DNA of 64,000 nt from positions 62,001 to 126,000 of the forward strand of contig JIBA01000012.1 in NCBI GenBank assembly GCA_000620545.1, read 5' to 3'. Shown piece after piece: positions 7,951-16,060 of the stretch. Made by a program: the position numbers and the translations under genes. The notes beneath the pieces were generated by a model. That model worked only from the letters and a program-made list of their open reading frames with translations, was not told the origin of the DNA and did no database searches. Source of the stretch: Intrasporangiaceae bacterium URHB0013 (GTDB taxonomy: Bacteria; Actinomycetota; Actinomycetes; Actinomycetales; Dermatophilaceae). Numbering within the stretch: position 1 is the first letter of the stretch; the number at the start of each line of letters is the position of its first letter.

Positions 7951-9570
7951 TCACTGCCTCGGTCGGGCCGCGACGCGGGCCGTGAGGACGGCCGTGATCG
8001 GGATGCCGAGCCAGAGCCAGGCGATGGTCGTCGATGACCCCAGGAGCCCGCTCAGCTGAGCGTCGTTGAAGAGGTACAGGTAGAGGGTGAGCACCCCCAG
8101 CTGTCCGGACACGAGCAGCGCGCGGCTGCGTTCGTTGCGGCGCCGATCGGCAAACGCGGGCGGAGGGTTGAGCCACAGGGCGATGACGACGGCCAGCACG
8201 ACCGCGATCTGGGTCACCTGGTCGGTCCACGCCTCCGGCCAGAAGCTGTCCAGGTGCAGCACCACCAGTGGGACGACGACGAGCAGCATGAGCGCTCGAG
8301 GCTGGAAACCAGCCGGCCGACGGGCCACCGCCATCGCGAGCACGGCGAGGGTCACGACCGTCTCCACCTGGCCCGGCGCCGCCCAGGCGGTGGGCGAGGT
8401 GTCGGATGCGAAGGCGATCCCGAGCAGGGCGGGTACCAGCCAGACCCCGGCGGCCAACCAGAGGTACAGACCCGCGGTCAGCGTGCGCCGAACAGCGAGC
8501 TGGGTCGATGCGGCGAGCAGGATGGCCCCGGCGATGACGAGCTGCACCACCTCGACGTGGTCGATCACCCAGTCGGGCAGGGCGAAGAGGGAGGCCGTGT
8601 CGGCCAGCGGCGAGACGGTGTTGACCACGGTGATGGCGACGAGCGTCGCCAGGGCTGTCACCTGCATGATGCCCACGCCCAGCGAGACGGCGGCCAGTCG
8701 CGGTGTGAAGCCACCCGGCTCCAAGGGGCGACGCGAGCTCGGCACGGCGACGCCCACCATAAGTCCGGCCACCAGTGCGGCATGCACCCAGGACCACGGC
8801 TGGTCGACTCGCGCTCGCCAGAAGACGTCGCCTCCGAGGAAGCCACCCGTCAGGTGGAGGTAGAGAGCCCCGAGGAGCAGGAGCTTGAGAACGGCCGCCG
8901 CGAGCACCGCCCGCGTCGTGACACGCCAGTGCAGCAGACGGCCGGTGCGCTCCCGCTGCCCCTCGACCGACACCGTCAGCGCGAAGATCGTCAGCAGCGA
9001 CAGGAGGATCGCCGCCGACGGAGCCAGGCCTCGGCCGCGAACGGCGGCGAGGGCCTGTTCGACGTCCGAGCTGCGGACGGTGGCGACCAGGGCCATGAGC
9101 GCCGGGACCGCCGCCAGGGCGCACCGGACCGTCTCGCGGTCTCGACCCCCGGGAGGTAGGGCCAGCGCGGTTACGAGGGATGCGAGTCCGAGCACGACGA
9201 GCCACACCCGTGCCGAGCCAAGTCCAAGGGCGTCCATCGTCAAGAGGGCGAGGACCACGGCCACGCCACTCAAAAGGGCGCGTCGGGCCGGCGTGGAGCG
9301 GACGCAGGCGATCGTGGTCGTCACGGTGATGACGCCGAGGGCCACCACGGTGAGGATCGACTGCCACGGCCAGTACGGGGTTCCGGTGAAGCGGTTGAGC
9401 ACCGCCGGTCCGCGCCACCCGGTGAGGATCATGAGGCACAGCACGGCGGCCAGCGCCTGAGCCAGGAGCACGACGACCCTGATCGGACGCTCGAGGTTGG
9501 GCGTACCAGCCCGGAGCGCTCGCGTCCGGAGACCCTCACCCAGCCGGGCCCGGAGCCCCACCTGTGTCAT
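7951..9570 (-). CDS. Large polytopic membrane protein, unknown function
   Basis: About 539 residues dominated by hydrophobic segments; I count roughly fourteen, from VVVLLAQALAAVLCLMILTGW (near 30-50) to WLWLGIPITAVLTARVA at the C-terminus. Loops carry a few charged motifs (SSDVEQAL, WRARVDQPW, FNDAQLSG). I do not recognise the family. ATG 9570 was chosen over longer in-frame starts because the upstream frame overlaps the methyltransferase gene and has Arg/Gly-rich shadow composition; GTG 9573 is equally possible. No neighbouring gene suggests a substrate. Confidence 0.65.
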   Translation of the reverse strand: MTQVGLRARLGEGLRTRALRAGTPNLERPIRVVVLLAQALAAVLCLMILTGWRGPAVLNRFTGTPYWPWQSILTVVALGVITVTTTIACVRSTPARRALLSGVAVVLALLTMDALGLGSARVWLVVLGLASLVTALALPPGGRDRETVRCALAAVPALMALVATVRSSDVEQALAAVRGRGLAPSAAILLSLLTIFALTVSVEGQRERTGRLLHWRVTTRAVLAAAVLKLLLLGALYLHLTGGFLGGDVFWRARVDQPWSWVHAALVAGLMVGVAVPSSRRPLEPGGFTPRLAAVSLGVGIMQVTALATLVAITVVNTVSPLADTASLFALPDWVIDHVEVVQLVIAGAILLAASTQLAVRRTLTAGLYLWLAAGVWLVPALLGIAFASDTSPTAWAAPGQVETVVTLAVLAMAVARRPAGFQPRALMLLVVVPLVVLHLDSFWPEAWTDQVTQIAVVLAVVIALWLNPPPAFADRRRNERSRALLVSGQLGVLTLYLYLFNDAQLSGLLGSSTTIAWLWLGIPITAVLTARVAARPRQ

Positions 9571-9683
9571 CACTCCATAGAACCGCTCGAGGGAGGCCCC
9601 CGCAGGGTTTCGGCGTGGTTCACGCCGGTCTCGCCATGCGCCGATCGAGGTGCATGCCCGACCAGCGCAGAGCCCCGCCCGGC

Positions 9684-10685
9684 TCACCGCCCTGCTCGGG
9701 TCTCCAGGATGACGACGTCGGTGTCCGTGTCCACGAGCCGGGCGGGCTCCAGACCGGCCGCGACGAACAGGGCGTCGAGCTCCGCCGCCGTGCGTTCGCG
9801 CCCACCGGGCAGCACCAGCATGTTGAGATCCGACATGGCCGAGTCCAGCTCGTGGCCCGGCCGGTCGAGCACCAGCTCCACGACGAGCACCACCCCGCCC
9901 GGTGCGAGGGACCGACGGCACGTGCGCAGGATCTCGACGCATCTCTCGTCGGACCAGTCGTGCAGGACCTTCTTGAGCAGGTAGGCGTCGGCTGCCGGGA
10001 CGTGCTCGAAGAAGTTGCCCGCCACGACCGACCACCGGGATGCCACCGAGTCACTGGCCGTCGACGGCGGTCCGGCGGGCACTGCCTGTGGCAGGTCGAA
10101 CACCGTCCCGCGGAGGTGCTCGTTCCGGGCCAGGACGGCCTCGAGCAGCAGCCCGTGGCCGCCGCCGACGTCCGCGACCGTCTCCAACCCCGAGAAGTCG
10201 TAGGCACCGGCCACGGCGGCCGCCACTCTCGTCGTCAGGGCCGTCATGTTGTCGTTGAAGATCGCGCCCGCCTCAGCATGGGCGGCCCGATAGGTCCAGA
10301 CGTCCACGCCGTGCAGGGCCTCGAACGCGGTGTCGCCCGTGCGCACGCTGTGGGTCAGGTGCCCCCAGGCTGCCCATGTCGCCGGGTCCTGGAGCATGCG
10401 CGCCAGCGGCCGGAGTGACCCGGCCGCGTCGGTGCGCAACCCGTCGCCGAGCGGCGTCCCGGCGTAGAGGCCCTCGGTCGACACGGCATACACACCCAGT
10501 GCGACGAGAACCCGCATGAGCCGGCCCAGCGTGTCCTCGTCGGCGCCCACCCGGCTGGCCAGCTGGGCCAGCGTCAGTGGCCCGGAGGCGAGCTCGTCGC
10601 TAATCCCGAGCTCGGCGGCCGTGCTGATGGCGGCCGAGGTCCGGAACGCGGTGACCAGTGACCTGAGGTCCGGCGTGACGTCCAT
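9684..10685 (-). CDS. SAM-dependent O-methyltransferase (class I, plant-type/CrtF-like)
   Basis: 333 residues. An N-terminal dimerisation/winged-helix domain (STAAELGISDELASGPLTLAQLASRVGADEDTLGRLMR) is followed by the SAM site DVGGGHG (~172-178) and the KKVLHDWSDE motif, whose histidine acts as base in hydroxyneurosporene and small-molecule O-methyltransferases. The substrate is presumably a phenolic or hydroxylated secondary metabolite. It lies about 3.7 kb from the type III PKS cluster but is separated from it by ligD, so a shared pathway is only a possibility. A GGAGGA site precedes the ATG. Confidence 0.85.
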   Translation of the reverse strand: MDVTPDLRSLVTAFRTSAAISTAAELGISDELASGPLTLAQLASRVGADEDTLGRLMRVLVALGVYAVSTEGLYAGTPLGDGLRTDAAGSLRPLARMLQDPATWAAWGHLTHSVRTGDTAFEALHGVDVWTYRAAHAEAGAIFNDNMTALTTRVAAAVAGAYDFSGLETVADVGGGHGLLLEAVLARNEHLRGTVFDLPQAVPAGPPSTASDSVASRWSVVAGNFFEHVPAADAYLLKKVLHDWSDERCVEILRTCRRSLAPGGVVLVVELVLDRPGHELDSAMSDLNMLVLPGGRERTAAELDALFVAAGLEPARLVDTDTDVVILETRAGR

Positions 10686-10757
10686 GCGGCCATCGTCCTC
10701 CGCTCGCGGGGCGGCGTGACCGGTTCGGACGGCGCGGACCGCGGACCGCGCGATGGT

Positions 10758-12950
10758 TCAGCCGGCGCCGGCTGAGAGGACGTCGGCGAGGTCGTAGCCG
10801 ACCGGCTCGTCGAGCTGGTCGAAGGTGCACGACTCCGGGGTGCGGTCGTCACGCCACCGGACGAACTGCGCCGTGTGCCGGAAGCGGGTGCCCTCCATGT
10901 GGTCGTAGCGCACCTCGACGACGCGCTCTGGCCGAAGCGGCACGAACGAGAGGTCCTTCTGGTTGTTCCAGCGGGAGTACTCCGACGACCGGGGGGTGCG
11001 TACGCCGCCGCTGTCCTCGGCGGGGGCCGCCCAGTTCCACGGGTGCTCGTCCCACTCTGCGACGAGCGGCTGGAGCTCCTCGAAGAGCTCCTTCCGGCGA
11101 GCCATCGGGAAGGCGCCGATGACGCCGACCGAGGCGAGCTGGCCGTCCTCGCCATGGAGACCGAGCAGCAGCGAGCCGATCGCGTCCGGTCCGCTCTTGT
11201 GCACGCGGTAGCCGGCGACGACGCAGTCGGCGGTGCGCTCGTGCTTGATCTTGAACATCAGGCGCTTGTCGGGCTCGTAGGCGATATCGACCGGCTTGGC
11301 GATGACGCCGTCGAGCCCGGCGCCCTCGAACTGGGTGAACCAGCCCGTCGCGACGTCGCGGTCGGAGGTCGCCGCAGTGAGGTGGATCGGCGCCTCCACA
11401 CCGGACAGGGCCTTCTCGAGGGCCGCGCGCCGCTCGGCGAACGGCCGCCCGGTGAAGTCCTCGTCGCCGAGTGCCAGCAGGTCGAACGCGACGAACGACG
11501 CCGGGGTCTCCGCGGCGAGCTTCTTGACGCGCGACGCCGCGGGGTGGATGCGCTGCTGGAGCAGGTCGAAGTCCAGGCGGTCCCGGGACGACGGGGAGAC
11601 GAGGATGATCTCGCCGTCGACGACGCACTTCTCGGGGAAGTTGGCGAGCACGGCCTCGACGACGTCGGGGAAGTAGCGCGTCATCGGCTTCTCGTTGCGC
11701 GACCCGATCTCGACGAGGTCGCCGGACCGGAAGATGATCGAGCGGAAGCCGTCCCACTTCGGCTCGTAGAGCACGTCGACCTTGACGGCCGTGAAGTCCT
11801 TGACCGGCTTGGCGAGCATCGGTGCGACGGGAGGGACGACCGGCATGCCCCACGTCGTGCGCAGGTCGGCGTCGCGCTCGGCCTTGGGGGCCATGTACTC
11901 GGCGTCCGCCTTGTCCTGCCGGCGCTTGCTCGGCTGCACGCGCGGCGGCTCCCCCGGCATCTTGGGATAGTCGGGCGGGAAGTTCAGCTCACCCAACCCA
12001 CGCTCGTTGACGTCCTTGTCCCACAGGGCGATTGCGGCAGCGACGTCGCCCACTTCGTCGTCGATCCCGGCCCACGCGTCACCACGGTCGGCGACGAGCC
12101 CCGGCACGGTTCGCACGGTGAGCTCCTTGGGGTCGACCGACCCCAGCTCGTCCCACGTCACCGGCGTCGAGACCGGTGCACCCGGAAGCGGCCGCGGCGA
12201 GTACGCCGACGCGATGGTCCGGTCGCGACAGGCCTGGTTGAAGTCGACGAAGATCCTCTCGCCGCGCTCCTCCTTCCACCAGGACGTCGTCACGAGGTCG
12301 GGGAGCCGGCGCTCGAGCTCCCGCGCGATGCCGATGACGCCGTGGCGGACGTCGAGGAACTCGTGCGTCGGAGCGACCCGCGCGTAGACGTGCACGCCCC
12401 GGTTGCCCGAGGTCTTCGCCCAGGCCGTCAGCCCGATCTCGGCCATCACCTCGCGCAGCGCGACGGCGGCCTCGACGGCATCCTTGAAGCCACGTCCGGG
12501 CTGGGGGTCCAGGTCGATGCGCAGCTCGTCGGGTTTGTCGACGTCGGCGGTGCGAACCGGCCAGGGGTGGAAGGTGATGGTGTTCATCTGGGCAGCCCAG
12601 ACGGCATCGGCCATCTCGTCGATGACGAGCTGCGGGTGCTTGCGCCCCGACGGATAGGTGCACATCACCGTGCGCGTGCCCTCGGGCACACCCTTGGGTG
12701 GGTTCTTGGAGAAGAACTCCTCGCCCTCGATCCCCTCGGGGAACCGCTGGAGCGTCACCGGCCGGTCACCGAGCGCTCGCAGCATCGGATCGGCGACGGC
12801 GACGAGGTAGTGCGCCATGTCGAGCTTGGTCACCGGCTTGCCGTCGGCCATCCCGGCCGCAGGCCACAGCACCCGGTCGGGGCTGGAGACGCGCACCTCC
12901 CGCACCCCGGACGGACCTGGCGCTTCGACGACGGCGGGCTTGGCGCTCAC
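10758..12950 (-). CDS. ligD: LigD-type polymerase-ligase, no phosphoesterase domain
   Basis: 730 residues. The N-terminal half is a LigD/primase-type polymerase domain (VSSPDRVLWP near 21-30, metal-binding RIDLDP with D146 and D148, SGNRGVH at 181-187). The C-terminal half is an ATP-dependent DNA ligase with the adenylated lysine K398 in EPKWDGFR, followed by VVDGEI, FVAFDLLAL and FKIKHERTADCVVAGYR. The central or N-terminal 3'-phosphoesterase module of some LigDs is absent. It acts in Ku-dependent end joining; no Ku gene lies in the window. The GTG start is 6 nt from a TACGAT box and has no ribosome site, so it is likely leaderless. Confidence 0.9.
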   Translation of the reverse strand: MSAKPAVVEAPGPSGVREVRVSSPDRVLWPAAGMADGKPVTKLDMAHYLVAVADPMLRALGDRPVTLQRFPEGIEGEEFFSKNPPKGVPEGTRTVMCTYPSGRKHPQLVIDEMADAVWAAQMNTITFHPWPVRTADVDKPDELRIDLDPQPGRGFKDAVEAAVALREVMAEIGLTAWAKTSGNRGVHVYARVAPTHEFLDVRHGVIGIARELERRLPDLVTTSWWKEERGERIFVDFNQACRDRTIASAYSPRPLPGAPVSTPVTWDELGSVDPKELTVRTVPGLVADRGDAWAGIDDEVGDVAAAIALWDKDVNERGLGELNFPPDYPKMPGEPPRVQPSKRRQDKADAEYMAPKAERDADLRTTWGMPVVPPVAPMLAKPVKDFTAVKVDVLYEPKWDGFRSIIFRSGDLVEIGSRNEKPMTRYFPDVVEAVLANFPEKCVVDGEIILVSPSSRDRLDFDLLQQRIHPAASRVKKLAAETPASFVAFDLLALGDEDFTGRPFAERRAALEKALSGVEAPIHLTAATSDRDVATGWFTQFEGAGLDGVIAKPVDIAYEPDKRLMFKIKHERTADCVVAGYRVHKSGPDAIGSLLLGLHGEDGQLASVGVIGAFPMARRKELFEELQPLVAEWDEHPWNWAAPAEDSGGVRTPRSSEYSRWNNQKDLSFVPLRPERVVEVRYDHMEGTRFRHTAQFVRWRDDRTPESCTFDQLDEPVGYDLADVLSAGAG

Positions 12951-12956
12951 CCGCCG

Positions 12957-12962
12957 ATCGTA
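12957..12962 (-). promoter_or_regulatory. Leaderless -10 box of ligD
   Basis: TACGAT on the minus strand, then 6 nt, then the GTG start at 12950. Confidence 0.55.
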
Positions 12963-13015
12963 GCCACGGAGTGAGACGTTGCCGGTGTGGCCCGCCGATC
13001 GGGTACGGGGGGGCC

Positions 13016-13417
13016 ATGACCCAGGCGCCCACGCTCCACAACCTCGGCGGCGAACGGTTCGTGCTGCTGACGACCTACCGCCGCAGCGGCGAGCCGGTCC
13101 CGACCCCCGTGTGGGTGCTGCCCGACGCCGGCGCCGCGATCGTCAGCACCCCCGAAGGGGCGGGCAAGCTGAAGCGCCTCCTCGACGACCCGCGGGTCAC
13201 CGTCCAGCCGTGCGACCGCCGGGGCAATGTCGACCCGGGCGCACCCGTCGTCGAGGGTCGCGCGGAGATCATCCGGGACTCTGCGGCGTCCGAGGCCGTG
13301 AACCGTCGGCTGGCACGCAAGTACGGCCTCGAGTTCCGGATCTTCATGGCCATCGAGTGGATCGTGCGGCGCGGCAACGCCAACCGCGTCGTCGTGCGGA
13401 TCACCCCCACCGACTGA
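13016..13417 (+). CDS. PPOX-class F420-dependent-type flavin/deazaflavin protein
   Basis: 133 residues with the split-barrel fold signature of the pyridoxamine-phosphate-oxidase superfamily. The order FVLLTTYRRSGEPVPTPVWV, VSTPEGAGKLKRLLDDPRVTVQP, RGNVDPGAPVVEGRAEII is characteristic of small actinobacterial PPOX proteins that bind F420. The substrate is unknown. It is divergent from ligD, whose start lies 66 bp away. The start ATG follows a weak TACGGG box by 6 nt and a run of G that could also act as ribosome site. Confidence 0.8.
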   Translation: MTQAPTLHNLGGERFVLLTTYRRSGEPVPTPVWVLPDAGAAIVSTPEGAGKLKRLLDDPRVTVQPCDRRGNVDPGAPVVEGRAEIIRDSAASEAVNRRLARKYGLEFRIFMAIEWIVRRGNANRVVVRITPTD

Positions 13418-13448
13418 CAGCGCCCGACGCCAGCTGACGCCGACTGGT

Positions 13449-14255
13449 TCAGCTGCGCGCCACGATGCTGACGACGTTGACGAGCGCGATGAGCACCGCC
13501 GCGACGAACGGCAGGCGCCCCCGTGCCAGGACGGCGACGACCGCGAGGACCACGCACGCCGCGAGCAGTCCCAGCCCGGTGCCGTCCAGCCCGGGGCCGT
13601 ATGCCGCCACGACCGACCCCGCGAGCAGCACTGCGGGTGCCAGCCACCGGACCACCGGCTCCCCGAGCCGGTGCGGCAGGCCTCGCACGCCGGTGGCTTC
13701 GTCGTCCGCGAGGTCGGGAAGGACGTTGAGCAGGTGGGCGCCCACTCCGAGCAGCGCGCCCGCGACGAGCACCCAGGCGGGCGGCCAGACGGGTGTCGGG
13801 AGGGCGAGCGTGACGACGGCAGGCAGCGCACCGAAGGCGACGGCATACGGCAGCGGGGAGAGCACGGTCCGCTTGAACCAGAGGTTGTAGGCCCAGCCGG
13901 ACGCAACACCGAGGACCAGGTGCACGAGTCCCGAGGCCCATCCGCACGCGAGCGACAGCACGACGCACGCGCCGACCGCGGCTCCGCAGGCGGCGCGGAC
14001 GACCGGCTCCGCCACGTCGCCGGCGGCCAGGGGTTTGTCGGTGCGCCCGACGGCGCGGTCGCGGCGAGCGTCGACGAGATCGTTGCACCAGCCGATGGAG
14101 AGCTGTCCGGTGAGCACTGCTGCTGTCACGAGCAGCCCTCGCCCCAGGGTGAGCCCGGCCGACCATGCGAGCAGCGCGGTGAACACGCTGACCGCGAGCG
14201 TCGGCCCGGGATGGCAGGCGAGCGCCAGTCCCCGCACCGTCCGAGCGACCGCCAC
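13449..14255 (-). CDS. UbiA-family prenyltransferase
   Basis: About 268 residues and eight or more TM segments. The first aspartate-rich motif is NDLVDARRD (N58) and the second is the DLADDEATGVRGLP loop, both used to bind prenyl diphosphate through Mg2+. I chose GTG 14255 rather than upstream ATG 14360 because the extra 35 residues are hydrophilic and would cover the divergent promoter, and because TAGGCT lies 7 nt before the GTG. It is back to back with the type III PKS, with an IPP isomerase at the far end of that operon. This suggests prenylation of the PKS product or of a related quinone ring. A UbiA chlorophyll/menaquinone-like function is the alternative. Confidence 0.85.
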   Translation of the reverse strand: MAVARTVRGLALACHPGPTLAVSVFTALLAWSAGLTLGRGLLVTAAVLTGQLSIGWCNDLVDARRDRAVGRTDKPLAAGDVAEPVVRAACGAAVGACVVLSLACGWASGLVHLVLGVASGWAYNLWFKRTVLSPLPYAVAFGALPAVVTLALPTPVWPPAWVLVAGALLGVGAHLLNVLPDLADDEATGVRGLPHRLGEPVVRWLAPAVLLAGSVVAAYGPGLDGTGLGLLAACVVLAVVAVLARGRLPFVAAVLIALVNVVSIVARS

Positions 14256-14262
14256 GGGGCTG

Positions 14263-14268
14263 AGCCTA
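14263..14268 (-). promoter_or_regulatory. Leaderless -10 box of the UbiA gene
   Basis: TAGGCT on the minus strand, 7 nt before GTG 14255; it mirrors the identical box used by the divergent PKS gene. Confidence 0.5.
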
Positions 14269-14339
14269 GGTGGCTGTGGGTACCAACGGCCCGTGATGAC
14301 CGCCGTCCACCGTCGCACCCCGCCCGAGCCGGCGGCGCC

Positions 14340-14345
14340 TAGGCT
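14340..14345 (+). promoter_or_regulatory. Leaderless -10 box of the type III PKS operon
   Basis: TAGGCT, then GGCCCG, then the GTG start at 14352; no Shine-Dalgarno is present. Confidence 0.55.
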
Positions 14346-14351
14346 GGCCCG

Positions 14352-15422
14352 GTGAGCCACCTAGCGGCCGTCCGCGGCGTCCTGCCGGAGCACAGCTACG
14401 CGCAGGCCGACATCACGAGGGCCTTCGCCGACGTGCTGGGCTCCACGGGACCGGACCGTGCGCTGCTGGAGCGGTTCCACGCCAACGCCGGGGTGAGCCA
14501 GCGACACCTCGCCCTGCCGCTCGAGCGCTACTGGCAGCTGGCGGACTTCGGTGCGGCCAACGACGAGTTCATCCGCGTCGCCACCGAGCTCGGGTCGCAC
14601 GCGGTCACCAAGGCGCTCGCCGCGGCCGGTCTCACACCTCAGGACGTCGACCTCATCATGTCGACGACGATCACCGGGCTCGCGGTCCCGTCGATCGAGG
14701 CTCGGGTCGCCGCCGAGATCGGGCTGCGGGACGACGTGAAGCGCGTCCCGCTCGTCGGCCTGGGATGCGTCGCCGGTGCGGCCGGCGTCGCGCGCGTCCA
14801 TGACTACCTGCTCGGCCACCCGGACGACATCGCCGTGCTCCTCTCCGTCGAGCTGTGCAGCCTCACCGTCCAGCGCGACGACCGCTCGACGGCGAACCTC
14901 GTCGCCAGCGGCCTCTTCGGCGACGGTGCCGCCGCGGTCGTCATGGTCGGGGCCAACCGGGCCGCCGACCTGGCACCGGACCAGCCGCGCGTCGTCGCCA
15001 CCCGCAGCCGTCTCTACCCCGGGACCGAGCGCGCCATGGGCTGGGACGTCGGCGCCACCGGCCTGCGCATCGTCCTCGGCGCCGAGGTGCCCGATCTCGT
15101 GCGCGAGAACGTCCGGGACGACGTCGACCGCTTCCTGGCCGGGCAGGGACTGACCCGCGCCGACATCGACTGGTGGGTCGCCCACCCCGGCGGCCCCAAG
15201 GTCCTCGAGGCGATGCAGGAGGCGCTCGAGGTCGAGCGGGAGGCCCTCGGCGTCACGTGGCGCTCCCTCGACCGGATCGGCAACCTCAGCTCCGCCTCCG
15301 TGCTGCACGTGCTCGCCGACACCCTCTCCGACCACACACCCGAGCCCGGGTCGTGGGGCATCCTCATGGCCATGGGCCCGGGCTTCTGCCTCGAGCTCGT
15401 CCTGCTCCGCGCCGCGGACTGA
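14352..15422 (+). CDS. Type III polyketide synthase (alkylresorcinol/phloroglucinol-type)
   Basis: 356 residues. The catalytic triad of chalcone-synthase-like enzymes is visible: C139 in VGLGCVAGAAG, H278 in WVAHPGGPKV and N311 in GNLSSASV. The C-terminal GPGFCLE loop is also present. It would load an acyl-CoA or acyl-ACP starter and extend it with malonyl units to a resorcinol, pyrone or quinone precursor. It is the first gene of an operon with an ICMT-like methyltransferase and an FAD oxidoreductase, the order known from the Streptomyces srsABC phenolic-lipid operon. Start GTG 14352 has a TANNNT box 6 nt upstream and no ribosome site. Confidence 0.92.
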   Translation: MSHLAAVRGVLPEHSYAQADITRAFADVLGSTGPDRALLERFHANAGVSQRHLALPLERYWQLADFGAANDEFIRVATELGSHAVTKALAAAGLTPQDVDLIMSTTITGLAVPSIEARVAAEIGLRDDVKRVPLVGLGCVAGAAGVARVHDYLLGHPDDIAVLLSVELCSLTVQRDDRSTANLVASGLFGDGAAAVVMVGANRAADLAPDQPRVVATRSRLYPGTERAMGWDVGATGLRIVLGAEVPDLVRENVRDDVDRFLAGQGLTRADIDWWVAHPGGPKVLEAMQEALEVEREALGVTWRSLDRIGNLSSASVLHVLADTLSDHTPEPGSWGILMAMGPGFCLELVLLRAAD

Positions 15423-15430
15423 CCCACCAC

Positions 15431-15495
15431 CCGACCGACCGACCGACCAACAGACCGACCGACCAACCGACCAACAGGCCGACCGACCGACCGAC
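15431..15495 (+). repeat. CCGA/GACC tetranucleotide microsatellite in the PKS operon
   Basis: A 65-bp block made almost only of CCGA units, with CCAA and CAGG interruptions, fills the gap between the PKS stop and the AAGGAG ribosome site of the next gene. Copy-number change here would alter the distance between two co-transcribed genes. Confidence 0.85.
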
Positions 15496-15508
15496 AAGGA
15501 GTGGCGTC

Positions 15509-16060
15509 GTGACCTCCACGTGGCTCTTCACTGGCCTCGTCGCGCTCGTCGGGCTCGAGCGCCTGGCCGAGCTCGTCGTCTCGAAACGGCATGCAGCGTG
15601 GGCCTTCTCGCGCGGCGGCGTGGAGCGGGGTCAGTCGCACTACCCGGTCATGGTGGTGCTCCACACGGGCCTGCTCGTCGGCGCCGTCGCGGAGGTGTGG
15701 CTCGCCGACCGCCCGTTCGTCCCGGTGCTCGGTTGGGTCATGCTCGCCCTCGTCGTCGCCAGCCAGGCGCTGCGCTGGTGGTGCATCGCGACGCTCGGCA
15801 ACCAGTGGAACACTCGCGTCATCGTCGTCCCCGGCCTCGCGCTCGTCCGGCGCGGCCCCTACCGCCTCCTCCCGCACCCCAACTACGTCGCCGTCGTCGT
15901 CGAGGGCTTCGCCCTGCCGCTCGTGCACACGGCGTGGGTCACGGCGCTCGTCTTCACCGTGGCCAACGCCGCCCTGCTCACTGTCCGCATCCGGGCCGAG
16001 AACGCCGCCCTGCGCGAGATCGCCTCGCCGGCCAGCGCCCCCAGCGGAGCAGCCACGTGA
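15509..16060 (+). CDS. Isoprenylcysteine carboxyl methyltransferase-like membrane methyltransferase (SrsB-like)
   Basis: 183 residues with four or five TM segments. The C-terminal signature (LRWWCIATLGNQWNTRVIVV, RRGPYRLLPHPNYVAVVVEG) is the SAM-binding half of ICMT-type enzymes. In the S. griseus srs operon the homologous gene methylates the alkylresorcinol ring, which fits its position directly after the PKS. GTG 15509 is preceded by AAGGAG at 15496-15501. The stop overlaps the next start as GTGA. Methylation of an actual isoprenylated protein is unlikely in a bacterium. Confidence 0.85.
   Translation: MTSTWLFTGLVALVGLERLAELVVSKRHAAWAFSRGGVERGQSHYPVMVVLHTGLLVGAVAEVWLADRPFVPVLGWVMLALVVASQALRWWCIATLGNQWNTRVIVVPGLALVRRGPYRLLPHPNYVAVVVEGFALPLVHTAWVTALVFTVANAALLTVRIRAENAALREIASPASAPSGAAT

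Noticed and set aside
7951-10035. Longer start for the polytopic membrane protein
   Set aside because: Extension lies inside the methyltransferase gene and is Arg/Gly-rich.
10875-12974. 700-codon open frame on the plus strand opposite ligD
   Set aside because: Asp/Arg/Gly-rich antisense shadow of a clearly conserved gene, no motif and no ribosome site.
14256-14360. Longer UbiA start at ATG 14360
   Set aside because: Would overlap the divergent PKS promoter and start codon; extra residues are not membrane-like.
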